Origin: Pseudarthrobacter phenanthrenivorans Sphe3
GTDB lineage: Bacteria > Actinomycetota > Actinomycetes > Actinomycetales > Micrococcaceae
Assembly: GCF_000189535.1 (NCBI RefSeq)
Contig: NC_015145.1
Location: 2,170,001 to 2,234,000 of the forward strand
DNA: 64,000 nucleotides
Direction: 5' to 3'
The position numbers and the translations under genes were made by a program. Under the pieces are notes generated by a model, which saw only the letters and a list, made by a program, of their open reading frames with translations, made no database searches and had not been told where the DNA came from. Shown in pieces: positions 27,826 through 37,370 of the stretch (the first letter of the stretch is position 1; each line of letters starts with the position of its first letter).

Positions 27826-28752
27826 TTACCAGCCGCGCTCGGCGAGGCGGTGGGGCTGGGGGATCTCGTCGACGTTGATGCCCACCATGGCTTCGCCCAG
27901 GCCGCGGGAGGCCTTGGCGATGACATCGGGGTCATCGAAGAAGGTGGTGGCCTTCACGACGGCGGCGGCACGCTGGGCCGGGTTGCCGGACTTGAAGATG
28001 CCCGAGCCGACGAATACGCCGTCAGCGCCGAGCTGCATCATCATGGCAGCATCAGCCGGGGTGGCGATGCCGCCGGCGGTGAACAGCACCACGGGAAGCT
28101 TGCCGGCAGCGGCGACTTCCTTGACCAGTTCGTACGGGGCCTGCAGTTCCTTGGCCGCGACGTACAGCTCGTCCTCGGGCAGGGCTGCCAGCTTGGCGAT
28201 CTCGGAGCGGATCTGGCGCATGTGCCCGGTGGCGTTGGAGACGTCGCCGGTGCCGGCCTCGCCCTTGGAGCGGATCATGGCCGCGCCCTCGTTGATGCGG
28301 CGCAGCGCCTCACCCAGGTTGGTGGCGCCGCAGACGAAGGGAACCTTGAAGTTCCACTTGTCGATGTGGTTGACGTAGTCCGCAGGGGTGAGGACCTCGG
28401 ACTCGTCAATGTAGTCCACGCCGAGGGACTGCAGGACCTGGGCTTCGACGAAGTGGCCGATCCGGGCCTTGGCCATCACCGGGATGGACACGGCGTCGAT
28501 GATCTGGTCGATCATGTCCGGATCGGACATGCGGGAGACGCCGCCCTGGGCGCGGATATCGGCCGGAACGCGTTCCAGCGCCATCACGGCAACGGCACCG
28601 GCGTCTTCGGCGATGCGGGCCTGTTCGACGTTGACGACGTCCATGATGACGCCGCCCTTGAGCATCTCAGCCATACCGCGCTTGACGCGGTTGCTGCCCG
28701 TGACGCTGTTCGCGGACGAACCGGCTTCGCTGCTTACATCAGGTGTAGACAC
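27826..28752 (-). CDS. pdxS: Pyridoxal 5'-phosphate synthase subunit PdxS
   Basis: TIM-barrel synthase that builds PLP from ribose 5-phosphate, glyceraldehyde 3-phosphate and ammonia from PdxT. GTG start behind AGGGG gives 308 residues; [13 protein letters not shown] is the usual variable lead. Core motifs: [20 protein letters not shown], the Schiff-base lysine in [15 protein letters not shown], the second lysine region [12 protein letters not shown] and the phosphate-binding [20 protein letters not shown]. It stands 145 bases downstream of pgsA on the same strand. PIM mannosyltransferase and acyltransferase genes often found between these two are absent. Confidence 0.97.
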   Translation of the reverse strand: MSTPDVSSEAGSSANSVTGSNRVKRGMAEMLKGGVIMDVVNVEQARIAEDAGAVAVMALERVPADIRAQGGVSRMSDPDMIDQIIDAVSIPVMAKARIGHFVEAQVLQSLGVDYIDESEVLTPADYVNHIDKWNFKVPFVCGATNLGEALRRINEGAAMIRSKGEAGTGDVSNATGHMRQIRSEIAKLAALPEDELYVAAKELQAPYELVKEVAAAGKLPVVLFTAGGIATPADAAMMMQLGADGVFVGSGIFKSGNPAQRAAAVVKATTFFDDPDVIAKASRGLGEAMVGINVDEIPQPHRLAERGW

Positions 28753-28897
28753 AAAAACCCCTATGGGTAGATAGATGACCTTCGCCGGGGGTGCAGGGCG
28801 GCACGCAGATGCCATCTGTACACACACCGGGTTGCCGGATCCATTGACCGGGCAGTCCTAATACTAGTCTCACCCCGGCCGGCCGGCTCAATTCGTG

Positions 28898-29521
28898 TTA
28901 ATCCGCCGGCGACGGCTCGGCCAGCGCCTGGCGTCGGACGGACAGCATCCGCTGGACCACGGTGATCAGGCTGGCCACAGCGAGCAGCAGGAGGGTGGCC
29001 AGCAGGACCACTTCCGGCAGTCCCGCGCCAGTGAATCCGGTGACCACGAGGACCGAAACAAGGCGCTCCGCACGCTCCGCGATACCAACGTTGGCCGTGA
29101 ATCCCAACGACTCCGCCTTGGCCCTGGCGTAGGACACCACCATGCCCAGGACAAGGCAGATCATGGCTGCGACGGCGATGGGGACGTTTGCCCCGCCGGT
29201 GAAGAACCAGATGCCAAGCCCGGCGAACAGTGCTCCGTCGGCGATCCTGTCAAGTGTGGAGTCAAGGAAGTTTCCCCAGCGGCTTTTCACCTCCTGCATC
29301 CTGGCCATGATGCCGTCCAGGACGTCGGAGAAGATGAATGCCGTGATGAAGAGCGTTCCCCACCACAGCTGCCCCAGGGGGTAGAAGACCAAAGCACCGA
29401 CAACTACTCCGGCGGTGCCGATGACAGTGACGGCGTCCGGGGAAACGCCCATCTTGAGGAGCCAGCGGGCAAGCGGAGTGAACAACGCGGTGAAAAAGCC
29501 GCGCGCGTGCTTATTCAGCAT
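28898..29521 (-). CDS. pgsA: Phosphatidylinositol phosphate synthase (CDP-alcohol phosphatidyltransferase)
   Basis: Membrane enzyme of 207 residues that joins CDP-diacylglycerol to inositol phosphate. The CDP-alcohol motif D-x2-D-G-x2-A-R-x8-G-x3-D-x3-D is complete (DVLDGIMAR ... GNFLDSTLD). About six hydrophobic helices are present. It is called PIP synthase (PgsA1 type) rather than PG-phosphate synthase because of the MLNKHARGFFTALFTPLAR lead and the thrS-HIT neighbourhood known from M. tuberculosis. The start overlaps the end of the HIT gene by 11 bases. Confidence 0.9.
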   Translation of the reverse strand: MLNKHARGFFTALFTPLARWLLKMGVSPDAVTVIGTAGVVVGALVFYPLGQLWWGTLFITAFIFSDVLDGIMARMQEVKSRWGNFLDSTLDRIADGALFAGLGIWFFTGGANVPIAVAAMICLVLGMVVSYARAKAESLGFTANVGIAERAERLVSVLVVTGFTGAGLPEVVLLATLLLLAVASLITVVQRMLSVRRQALAEPSPAD

Positions 29522-30098
29522 CCGTCTCCCCCGGCCAGGCGTCTGCCACCTGCTGGCGGACCTCGTCGAGGGTCTGGGTGATGGCCTTGGTCTGCGCGAT
29601 GATGGGGAAGAAGTTCCCGTCGCCGCCCCAGCGGGGAACAATGTGCTGGTGCAGGTGCGCGGCGATGCCTGCGCCGCCCACCACGCCCTGGTTCATTCCC
29701 AGGTTGAAGCCGCCAGGGTTGGCAACTTTCCGGAGGACCCGCATGGCCGTCTGCGTAAGGTCTGCGAACTCTGCCGTCTCAGCCACTGTCAGGTCCGTGT
29801 AGTCCGGAATGTGGCGGTAGGGGCAGACCAGCAGGTGCCCGGGGTTGTACGGGAACAGGTTGAGCACCACGTAGCAGGTCTTCCCGCGGTGCACGATCAG
29901 TGCTTCCTCATCGGTCCTGGCGGGGCCGACACAGAAGGGGCAGTCATTCTCGTTCTTGAACTGGTGCTGCCCGCCCTTGATGTAGGCCATGCGGTGCGGA
30001 GTCCACAGGCGCTGGAAGGCGTCCGGGACACCGGCGAGGTCAAAGTCGTCGGTAACGCCGGCATCCCCTGGATACCCTGCGCCTGTGTTCTCCTGCAC
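29511..30098 (-). CDS. HIT domain protein (AP4A phosphorylase-like)
   Basis: A 195-residue histidine-triad protein. The triad is HLHQHIVPRWGGD near residues 144-156; CPFC near residue 53 and the N-terminal lead RLWTPHRMAYIKGG are typical of the actinobacterial branch exemplified by Rv2613c, an AP4A phosphorylase. It is the middle gene of thrS-HIT-pgsA, 18 bases after thrS. Removal of AP4A made as a synthetase by-product would fit the position beside thrS, but that link is inferred. Confidence 0.92.
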   Translation of the reverse strand: MQENTGAGYPGDAGVTDDFDLAGVPDAFQRLWTPHRMAYIKGGQHQFKNENDCPFCVGPARTDEEALIVHRGKTCYVVLNLFPYNPGHLLVCPYRHIPDYTDLTVAETAEFADLTQTAMRVLRKVANPGGFNLGMNQGVVGGAGIAAHLHQHIVPRWGGDGNFFPIIAQTKAITQTLDEVRQQVADAWPGETDAE

Positions 30099-30116
30099 GG
30101 TGCTTTTCCGTTTCCG

Positions 30117-32126
30117 CTAGCTGGTCCGGTTCCGGACGGCTTCCGTGATCCGCTTGACTGCCTCTGCCACGGGCACGCCGTTGTCCTGGCTTCCGTCGCG
30201 GAAGCGGAACGAGACTGCGCCTGCCTCTGCGTCATCCCCACCGGCGATCAGCACGAACGGGATCTTGTCCTTGCTGGCGGTGCGGATCTTCTTCGGGAAC
30301 CGGTCCGAGGAGGTGTCCACCTCGGCACGGATGCCCGCAGCCTTGAGCTGGTCGACGACGTCGAACATGTACTCGTTGAACGTTTCGGCAACCGGGATGC
30401 CCACCACCTGCACGGGGGCCAGCCACGCGGGAAAGGCGCCGGCGTAGTGCTCGGTGAGGACACCCATGAACCGCTCGATCGATCCGAACAGGGCGCGGTG
30501 GATCATCACCGGGCGCTGCCGTGTGCCGTCCGCGGCCTGGAACTCCAGTTCGAACCGCTCGGGGAGGTTGAAGTCCAGCTGGATGGTGGACATCTGCCAG
30601 GTGCGCCCCAGTGCATCCTTCGCCTGTACCGAAATCTTGGGTCCGTAGAAAGCGGCTCCACCCGGATCCGGAACCAGTTCCAGCCCGGATTCCTGGGCCA
30701 CTTCGGCAAGGGTCCTGGTGGCTTCCTCCCAGGCGGCGTCCTCCCCGACGTACTTCTCGGGGTCCTTGGTGGACAGCTCCAGGTAGAAGTCGTTCAGCCC
30801 GTAGTCCTTGAGCAGGCCCAGGACGAAGTTCAAGGTTTTGGTCAGCTCGTCCTTCATCTGCTCACGGGTGCAGTAGATATGGGCGTCGTCCTGAGTCATG
30901 CCGCGGACCCGGGTCAGGCCGTGGACCACGCCGGACTTCTCGTACCGGTAAACGGAGCCGAACTCGAAGAGCCGCAGGGGCAGTTCGCGGTAGGAGCGGC
31001 CCCGGGAGCGGAAGATGAGGTTGTGCATGGGGCAGTTCATCGGCTTCAGGTAGTAGTCCTGGCCGGGCTTGCGCACCGTACCGTCCTCATTGAGTTCGGC
31101 ATCCACGTGCATGGCCGGGAACATGCCGTCCCTGTACCAGTCCAAGTGGCCCGAAACCTCATACAGGTGGCCCTTGGTGATGTGCGGGGTGTAGACGAAC
31201 TCGTAGCCGGCCTCAACGTGCCGCTGCCGCGAGTAGTCCTCCATTTCCTTGCGGATGATGCCGCCCTTGGGGTGGAACACCGGCAGGCCGGAGCCAAGTT
31301 CGTCCGGGAAGGAGAACAGGTCAAGCTCCGAGCCGAGCTTGCGGTGGTCGCGGCGTTCGGCTTCGGCGATGCGCTCCTGGTAGGCCTTGAGGGCATCCTT
31401 GGTGGGCCAGGCTGTGCCATAGATCCGCTGGAGCTGCTGGTTCTTCTGGTTTCCCAGCCAGTAGGCGGAGGAGGAGCGGGTGAGTGCGAAGGCGTTCGAG
31501 ATCAGTTTGGTGTTGGGCAGGTGTGGGCCGCGGCAGAGGTCGCACCAGACGGTGGTCCCTTCCTTGCGCTCGACGTTGTCGTAGATGGTGATGTCGCCGG
31601 CACCGACCTCGACGTTGACGCCCTCGCCTGCCTCGGCGGCCTCGTTCTTCTTGCCCAGCAGTTCGAGCTTGTAGGGCTCGTTCTTCATGGCCTCGCGGGC
31701 TTCCTCCTCGGAGACCACGCGGCGGACAAACTTCTGGTTCTGGTTGACGATCTTGAGCATCATCTTCTCGAGGGTCTTGAGGTCCTCCGGGGTGAAGGGC
31801 TCGGCGACGTCGAAGTCGAAGTAGAAGCCGTCGGTGATGTAGGGGCCGATTCCGAGTTTGGCGTCGGGGCGCAACTGCTGGACGGCCTGGGCCATGACGT
31901 GGGCGGTGGAGTGGCGGAGCACGTTCAGCCCGTCAGGGGAATCGATGGTGACGCCTTCGACGTCGGCGCCCTCCGGAAGTTCCTGGTCCAGGTCCTTCAG
32001 CTCGCCATTAACGCGGGCCACAACAACGTCGCGGCGCTCAAAGAAGAGTTCCGCACCGGTTGTCCCGGTAGTCACCTTGGTCTCTTCGCCATCGACGAGA
32101 AGGGTGATCTGCTGGGCATCTGACAC
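30117..32126 (-). CDS. thrS: Threonyl-tRNA synthetase
   Basis: Class II synthetase of 669 residues. Domains in order: TGS ([20 protein letters not shown]), editing domain with [14 protein letters not shown] and the zinc-site residues, the catalytic core ([60 protein letters not shown]) and the C-terminal anticodon domain. Length is normal. It leads the thrS-HIT-pgsA operon. I see no T-box element in the 116 bases between it and dnaE2. Confidence 0.97.
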   Translation of the reverse strand: MSDAQQITLLVDGEETKVTTGTTGAELFFERRDVVVARVNGELKDLDQELPEGADVEGVTIDSPDGLNVLRHSTAHVMAQAVQQLRPDAKLGIGPYITDGFYFDFDVAEPFTPEDLKTLEKMMLKIVNQNQKFVRRVVSEEEAREAMKNEPYKLELLGKKNEAAEAGEGVNVEVGAGDITIYDNVERKEGTTVWCDLCRGPHLPNTKLISNAFALTRSSSAYWLGNQKNQQLQRIYGTAWPTKDALKAYQERIAEAERRDHRKLGSELDLFSFPDELGSGLPVFHPKGGIIRKEMEDYSRQRHVEAGYEFVYTPHITKGHLYEVSGHLDWYRDGMFPAMHVDAELNEDGTVRKPGQDYYLKPMNCPMHNLIFRSRGRSYRELPLRLFEFGSVYRYEKSGVVHGLTRVRGMTQDDAHIYCTREQMKDELTKTLNFVLGLLKDYGLNDFYLELSTKDPEKYVGEDAAWEEATRTLAEVAQESGLELVPDPGGAAFYGPKISVQAKDALGRTWQMSTIQLDFNLPERFELEFQAADGTRQRPVMIHRALFGSIERFMGVLTEHYAGAFPAWLAPVQVVGIPVAETFNEYMFDVVDQLKAAGIRAEVDTSSDRFPKKIRTASKDKIPFVLIAGGDDAEAGAVSFRFRDGSQDNGVPVAEAVKRITEAVRNRTS

Positions 32127-32242
32127 GGGTGTCTCCTATTCAAAGTTTAGGCTTCATAGCTTGTGGCATACGGGGACCACAGCCAGCCATCGTCAATGCT
32201 ATCGGTTCGATTGAGGCCCGACCAACGCGGCGCACGGAGGGA

Positions 32243-35200
32243 TCAGCCGCTGAATCCCGTGATGGCAAGGCTCCTGCTGATTCCATCCAGGGGGTGCGGG
32301 GCGTCAGGTTCCTGCCCCTGGGAATCCTGGAACGGCAGGGTTTCGGTGCGGCTCAGGTCCCAGGCCATGCTCGCGCTCAGGCTGATGCCCCGCGGCCCGG
32401 TCCGTCTGGTGGTTCCGCGGATCAGCAGAAGGCGGGTACCGAACAGGAGCATTCCGGCATTTTCCTGTGCCTCATGGAAGAAGACCGAATCGATACAGCC
32501 TGTGCCGTCGTCGATGCTGATGAAAACGACGCGCCTGCCGCCCCGCATGGGTGGTGTTTGTGTTGCCACGCGCACCCCGGCCACCAGTACTTCCGTCCCA
32601 TTGCGAAGGCCCAGGAGCTTGTCCGCGGTGACCACACCCAGCCTGTTCAGCATGGGCCGGTGGCTGTCCATCAGGTGGCTGCTGACATCCACGGCCATCA
32701 GGTCAAGCTCGGCGCGCACATTGTCCACCAAGGATAGAGCTGGAAGCCCCGGTTTGACGTTGCGCAGTTCAACATCGCCCAGCGGCAGGGAAAGCTGCCC
32801 CTCGAGCACTTCCACGCCCTTCCGCCCGCTGTTGGACCCCTGGAGCTTTTGCAGGTGCTGGACCAGGTCTGCCCGGTTGGCAGTGCCCCCTGCCTCCCGG
32901 TGCAGCGAATCAAAGGCGCCCAGCTGGGCCAGCCGCTTAATGCTGGGCTTGCTGACCCTTGAACGGTTCCTCAGGTCAGCAAGGGAATCGTAGGGCTGGC
33001 CGGCCACGATCCGCTTCAGTTCGGCTGCGGACAGTCCGTAGATCCCATTGAGGCTGAGCCTGATTCCCAGCTTCCCCGCATCCGGGCCACTGGTGATTTT
33101 TTCCACCCGGTATTCTGCCTTGCTGCGGTTGATGTCCAGCGGAAGGATCGGGATGCCAAGGCGCCTGGCCTCCGCAACCAGCAGTCTTTTGGGATACATG
33201 CCCGGATCGTGTTCCCACAATCCGGCAAGGAAAGCTTCGGGATGGTGCGTTTTCAGCCAGGCTGACTGGTAAGTGGGGACGGCAAAGGCGGCACCATGGG
33301 CTTTGCAGAAACCGAAGCTGGCAAAGGACTTCAGGGTTTCCCAGACCTTATCCACCACATCGGGCTGGAAGCCTTTTTCCTTGGCATGCATCCGGAAATA
33401 CTCCTCCACCTGGGACACCCCCGCTTCGCTGCTGAGGGCCCGGCGGAATTCATCGGCTTTGGCAAGTCCGCACCCGGTCATCACGTCGAATGTCCGCAGG
33501 ATTTGTTCGTGGAATACGGTGACCCCGTGGGTTTCCTGAAGTACCGGCTTCAGGAGCGGGTGCGGGTAGACCTCGGGAGCAAACCCGTGCCGGTGTTCCA
33601 GGAAGGGCCGGACCATGTCTGACTTCATTGGCCCTGGGCGGAAGAGGGAGATGTCGATGATCAGATCGTTGAATTCCCGTGGCGCCATTTTGCCAATGAG
33701 CTCACGCTGACCCGGGGACTCAATCTGGAAGCAGCCCAGGGTATGGGTGCTGCGGATGAGCTCAAAAGTGGGCTCATCATCCAGGGGAACAGCATTGAGG
33801 TCGATGCGGCCGTTTTCGGCAATGTACTCCGGGCCGGTACCGTCCATTCCGGACGAATGTCCCCCGGCAGCCACCACTTCCTGTTTTGAGGGATGGATGC
33901 GGATGATTTCCCGGACGGCAAAGGCCATGGCACTTTGCATCCTGACGCCCAGGACGTCGAGCTTGAGCATGCCCATGGGATCCATGTCGTGCTTGTCGAA
34001 CTGGCTCATGGGCAGTCCCAGGCCGCTGGGCTGGACTGGAGTGCGGTCCAGGAGCGTGGCATCGCCCAGGATCACGCCGCAGGGATGCATGGAGATGTGG
34101 CGGGGCAGCCTGTCCAGGCGTTCCGTCAGGTCAACCAGCAGGTCGAGCTGCTGGTTCCCGTGCATGTCCCGTTGTTCCACCCGGCCGGCGAACTCCCTGA
34201 GTTCGGGTTTTTCCTGGAGCGCTTCGCGGAATTTCCTGGCCGAGAACCGCCAGAGCTGCTTGGCAATCTCTCCCACCTCGCCGTCGTCCATGCCCAGTGC
34301 CAGTCCGGCGTCCCGGACGGCTCCCCTGGCACGGTAACCGTTTTGCATGCTCATCAGCGTGACCCGTTCAGCACCGAAGCGTTCGAAGATGCGGTGGTAG
34401 ACGTTGTGCCGCTCGGCGCTTTCAACATCGATATCAATGTCGGGCAGGGTGGCGCGGTCCTGCGACAGGAAGCGTTCAAAGATCAGGTCGTGCTGCAGGG
34501 GGTTCACCTGGCTGACATCGATCAGGTAGTTGACCAGGCTTGAGGCTCCCGACCCCCTGGCAGCTGCCCGCACCCCCATGTCCTGGATCATCCGGGATAC
34601 CTCCGCGACCGTCAGGAAGTAGGAGGAGAAACCGAGGTTCCGGATGATGCCAAGTTCGTGCTCCAGCCGGGCAAGCATCTTCTCCCCGTCAGCACCGCTG
34701 ATTCCCGGAAACCGCCTGCCGATTCCCGCCTGGCACCGCTGGACCAGTTCAAGGTGCGGGTCCTGGCTGATCCCAATAACGGAAGCCTCAGGCACCACCG
34801 GCTGCTTCCACCCCATATCAGAGGCGGGATCAATCCGGCAGAGATCGGCGAGCGCCTCAGTCTGTGCCATCAGTTGTTTGAGGTCGGCTGCTCCGTAACC
34901 TGCCGCAGAAATGATTTCCTTCCCCAGCTGGAGCATTTCGGCAGAGGATTTCAGCCACCCCTGCCCGGTTGGCTGGAGCAGGGGTTCTTCGGCCAGTTCG
35001 GGGAGGGATTTCAAGGTACGTGCAGAGTCGAGCACATCGGCTGTGGGGGCACCGTCGGCAGCACAGTACCTGACGGCGTTGGTCAGGACAGCCGGAACCT
35101 GGTGCTCTTCCGCCAGCTTGAGCATGCGGACAGCATGGGCTGTGCTCAGCGGCGTTCCCGGCATGCTGAGCTGCGAAACAATTTCCGCTACCAGCGTTCC

Positions 35201-35731
35201 GGCGGGCATGGCGTCCAGCCATTGCTTGAAGAGGGTGCGCGGACGAAGGTACCGCCGCCCGCCCATGGCTCGTCCGACGTCGGAATGCGGCCCGACCAGG
35301 ACAGCCAACACAGGCTTCAATGTCTGGGGGTCAAGGGTCCGTGAAGCAAGTTCAGCCCGGGTGACAGCCACCGGTACAGCACCTCCGGATTTTCCTGACG
35401 TCCTGGCATGGGCATCGGAAATCAACCGGCAAAGTGCCCGGTAGCCAGCACCGTTGTTGTTGCCCCGCGCGAGCACCACCACCCTGCCCGCCACCTGGGT
35501 GCGGTGGTCGCCGTCGTCGTCAAATACCGTAAGGTCCACCCCCACGATGGGATCGATGCCCGCGGCCATGCAAGCCTTGAGATGTTTGATGGTCCCGTAC
35601 AGGCCGTCCCTGTCGGTGCAGGCGAGAGCTGTTGCGCCGTCAGCCGCTGCCGCCTGGGCCAGTTCTTCAGGCCAGGAGACGCCGTAGTGGGCACTGAAAG
35701 CTGTTGAAACGTGAAGATGGGTAAAACTCAT
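32243..35731 (-). CDS. dnaE2: Error-prone DNA polymerase III alpha subunit DnaE2
   Basis: Translesion polymerase of the C family, 1162 residues. N-terminal PHP domain starts MSFTHLHVSTAFSAHYGVSW and has TDRDGLYG. The polymerase active site has PDIDIDVES and LKLDVLGVRMQSA, carrying the catalytic aspartates. QLSLPLG near residue 985 fits a beta-clamp-binding motif, and a C-terminal OB fold (LLGLRNGTEVLVAGVRVATQ) ends the protein. Short PHP lead and 1.16 kb-codon size separate it from replicative DnaE1. It overlaps the DUF6504 gene by four bases. The usual mutasome partners imuA/imuB are not upstream. Confidence 0.92.
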   Translation of the reverse strand: MSFTHLHVSTAFSAHYGVSWPEELAQAAAADGATALACTDRDGLYGTIKHLKACMAAGIDPIVGVDLTVFDDDGDHRTQVAGRVVVLARGNNNGAGYRALCRLISDAHARTSGKSGGAVPVAVTRAELASRTLDPQTLKPVLAVLVGPHSDVGRAMGGRRYLRPRTLFKQWLDAMPAGTLVAEIVSQLSMPGTPLSTAHAVRMLKLAEEHQVPAVLTNAVRYCAADGAPTADVLDSARTLKSLPELAEEPLLQPTGQGWLKSSAEMLQLGKEIISAAGYGAADLKQLMAQTEALADLCRIDPASDMGWKQPVVPEASVIGISQDPHLELVQRCQAGIGRRFPGISGADGEKMLARLEHELGIIRNLGFSSYFLTVAEVSRMIQDMGVRAAARGSGASSLVNYLIDVSQVNPLQHDLIFERFLSQDRATLPDIDIDVESAERHNVYHRIFERFGAERVTLMSMQNGYRARGAVRDAGLALGMDDGEVGEIAKQLWRFSARKFREALQEKPELREFAGRVEQRDMHGNQQLDLLVDLTERLDRLPRHISMHPCGVILGDATLLDRTPVQPSGLGLPMSQFDKHDMDPMGMLKLDVLGVRMQSAMAFAVREIIRIHPSKQEVVAAGGHSSGMDGTGPEYIAENGRIDLNAVPLDDEPTFELIRSTHTLGCFQIESPGQRELIGKMAPREFNDLIIDISLFRPGPMKSDMVRPFLEHRHGFAPEVYPHPLLKPVLQETHGVTVFHEQILRTFDVMTGCGLAKADEFRRALSSEAGVSQVEEYFRMHAKEKGFQPDVVDKVWETLKSFASFGFCKAHGAAFAVPTYQSAWLKTHHPEAFLAGLWEHDPGMYPKRLLVAEARRLGIPILPLDINRSKAEYRVEKITSGPDAGKLGIRLSLNGIYGLSAAELKRIVAGQPYDSLADLRNRSRVSKPSIKRLAQLGAFDSLHREAGGTANRADLVQHLQKLQGSNSGRKGVEVLEGQLSLPLGDVELRNVKPGLPALSLVDNVRAELDLMAVDVSSHLMDSHRPMLNRLGVVTADKLLGLRNGTEVLVAGVRVATQTPPMRGGRRVVFISIDDGTGCIDSVFFHEAQENAGMLLFGTRLLLIRGTTRRTGPRGISLSASMAWDLSRTETLPFQDSQGQEPDAPHPLDGISRSLAITGFSG

Positions 35732-36054
35732 GCTGTTCTTGGCCGGAGTGCATCGTGGATCCGCAGGAGCCGCCAGCGGCCGCTGCTGAGATGGCGGGTG
35801 AGGTCCAGGGTGAGGGTTTCATCGTGGGCGCCGGGTACACCGGCAGTGGACGGCAGTACCTGGACACGCCAGATTTCGTGATCCACAAGTCCTGGTCCGC
35901 TCCCTAAGGGTGCACGGCTTTCTTCCGCCCACCAGTTGCGGCGCTCATACCAGCGAGTCGGTTCTGCGCACACTGAGTAGGAACGCCCAGCCCACTGGAC
36001 GCTGATCGGCTTGCCGTCGGAACCACAGGCCACATCCACGGATTCACTGAACAT
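35728..36054 (-). CDS. DUF6504 family protein (DnaE2/ImuB-associated)
   Basis: A 108-residue protein starting MFSESVDVACGSDGKPISVQ. Later segments WYERRNWWAEESRAPLG and DHEIWRVQVLP are typical of DUF6504 proteins, usually encoded between a Y-family polymerase (ImuB) and dnaE2 in actinobacteria. The first in-frame ATG (36072) has the GGAGG ribosome site inside its second codon, so translation more likely starts at the ATG at 36054 (11 bases beyond GGAGG) or the TTG at 36060. Coupled to dnaE2 by a four-base overlap. Function is unknown; the context points to lesion bypass. Confidence 0.78.
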   Translation of the reverse strand: MFSESVDVACGSDGKPISVQWAGRSYSVCAEPTRWYERRNWWAEESRAPLGSGPGLVDHEIWRVQVLPSTAGVPGAHDETLTLDLTRHLSSGRWRLLRIHDALRPRTA

Positions 36055-36098
36055 GCCCAATTGCGCCTCCATGGCTTGGCTGTGGACCGGGTTAGTAT

Positions 36099-36114
36099 TC
36101 GAAGATGTGTTCGA
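36099..36114. promoter_or_regulatory. LexA (SOS) box before DUF6504-dnaE2
   Basis: On the minus strand the site reads TCGAACACATCTTCGA, against the actinobacterial consensus TCGAAC-N4-GTTCGA: one mismatch. It lies 27-42 bases before the first ATG of the DUF6504 gene, where it would cover the promoter. This supports damage induction of the two-gene operon. Confidence 0.75.
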
Positions 36115-36356
36115 ATAGCACCAGTCTACGCCTTGCTGAAGTGGACGCATAGACAGGGGCACTGCTGCCGCGGAAGGCTTCGGGCAGCGGCATCATGCAC
36201 CATTGCGCATCAATCCCGCCGGGCGTACTATTCCCCCATCTGAGGTGCAGCCGACGATAAACCCCGCCAGGGGTTTTTCGCAGCGCGCCTCTGCCTTGAG
36301 ATCCGCGCTGAATGCGCGTCAGAGTCAATGGGACCCACAGATCCGAGGCAAAAACA

Positions 36357-37244
36357 ATGTTCAGAAAGCTAGTCATTCCCGGCAGCATCGTTCTCGCTTC
36401 CATGGCGATGCTGGGCAGCCCTGCCACCGCTGCTCCACCCTCCACCCAGCTCTCCGGGGCCATCTTCACTACCGATGCAAGCGGCAACCCCGTCAACCTC
36501 AACATCTACGACTCAAAGGAGGACGTCTACCTCAATGGCGGCCCAGGCATTAACGCCCCGAAAGACGCCGCCGGACTTCCCGCCGGGACCTACTCGTTCC
36601 AGGTGACCGACCCCTCCGGAGAGACCCTCCTGTCCACGGACCCGGTCGCCTGCCGGCAGTTCACGGTCGATGCCAGCGGAGTCATAACGAGCAACACCGT
36701 ATCCGGCGCCTGCGCCCACGTCACCGGGACCAGCACGGAGGACGGCGGCCTTACCGTCCAGCTCTTCCCTTACAACGACACCCCTAACAACGGCGGCGTC
36801 TACAAGGTGTGGGTCTCCCCCACCAACCTGCTGGACTGCAGTGCGCCAAGTGCCAGGCACTGCTTCGTCCCCAGGTACAGCAAGACTGACAACTTCAAGG
36901 TCAGGCATCCCCTGATCGTCGAAATCGATGTCCGGTTCTGGAAGAACGGTGTAGCCATGGACGGGTACGCGGCACACTGGACCGATACCAACGGCGCCAG
37001 CAACACCAAATACTCTGAATGGAACCCCGCCGTCCTTGCCTTCCACGAGGCCCATTTTGAAGCGGTGGAGCCGGGAACCCACGGCATCCGGGTCAACAGC
37101 CAGCCCGGCTGCACGATTGTTTCCGTCCAGCCGCCTGCCGGAAAGGCAGTGAACGGCAACCGTGGCTGGGCCAACGTCAGCGTGACAGTGGCGGACCACG
37201 CCGAGGGTGACCACACCTATTTTGTGGACGTCACCTGCGCCTGA
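36357..37244 (+). CDS. Secreted protein of unknown function
   Basis: A 295-residue protein with a GAGG ribosome site and a classic signal peptide (MFRKLVIPGSIVLASMAMLG, cleavage probably after ATA-A near residue 26). The mature part is rich in Thr, Asn, Gly and aromatic residues with beta-type patterns: GLPAGTYSFQVTDPSGETLL (an Ig/prealbumin-like segment) and a later part with RHPLIVEIDVRFWKNGVAMD and HFEAVEPGTHGIRVNSQPGC. Four or more cysteines may form disulfides. No catalytic motif is recognised. A strong terminator follows and the gene stands alone. Confidence 0.85.
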   Translation: MFRKLVIPGSIVLASMAMLGSPATAAPPSTQLSGAIFTTDASGNPVNLNIYDSKEDVYLNGGPGINAPKDAAGLPAGTYSFQVTDPSGETLLSTDPVACRQFTVDASGVITSNTVSGACAHVTGTSTEDGGLTVQLFPYNDTPNNGGVYKVWVSPTNLLDCSAPSARHCFVPRYSKTDNFKVRHPLIVEIDVRFWKNGVAMDGYAAHWTDTNGASNTKYSEWNPAVLAFHEAHFEAVEPGTHGIRVNSQPGCTIVSVQPPAGKAVNGNRGWANVSVTVADHAEGDHTYFVDVTCA

Positions 37245-37280
37245 ACACCACCACAGCCTGAGTGCAGATGAAGATGCAGG

Positions 37281-37319
37281 GGGGCCGGAGGTGCTGCGGA
37301 AGCACCTCCGGCCCCTTTT
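37281..37319 (+). terminator. Strong intrinsic terminator
   Basis: A perfect 15-bp stem (GGGGCCGGAGGTGCT / AGCACCTCCGGCCCC) with a 5-base loop is followed by TTTT, 36 bases after the secreted-protein stop. Confidence 0.92.
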
Positions 37320-37370
37320 CTGTCAGCTGCCGGGGTGGACGGACAGAACGCCAGGGAGCAGGATGGTGCC

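Noticed and set aside
29415..32123. 902-codon open frame on the + strand over HIT and thrS
   Set aside because: Antisense artefact of high GC; thrS and HIT are unmistakable on the minus strand.
33893..34543. 216-codon + strand frame inside dnaE2
   Set aside because: Shadow of the polymerase active-site region on the opposite strand.
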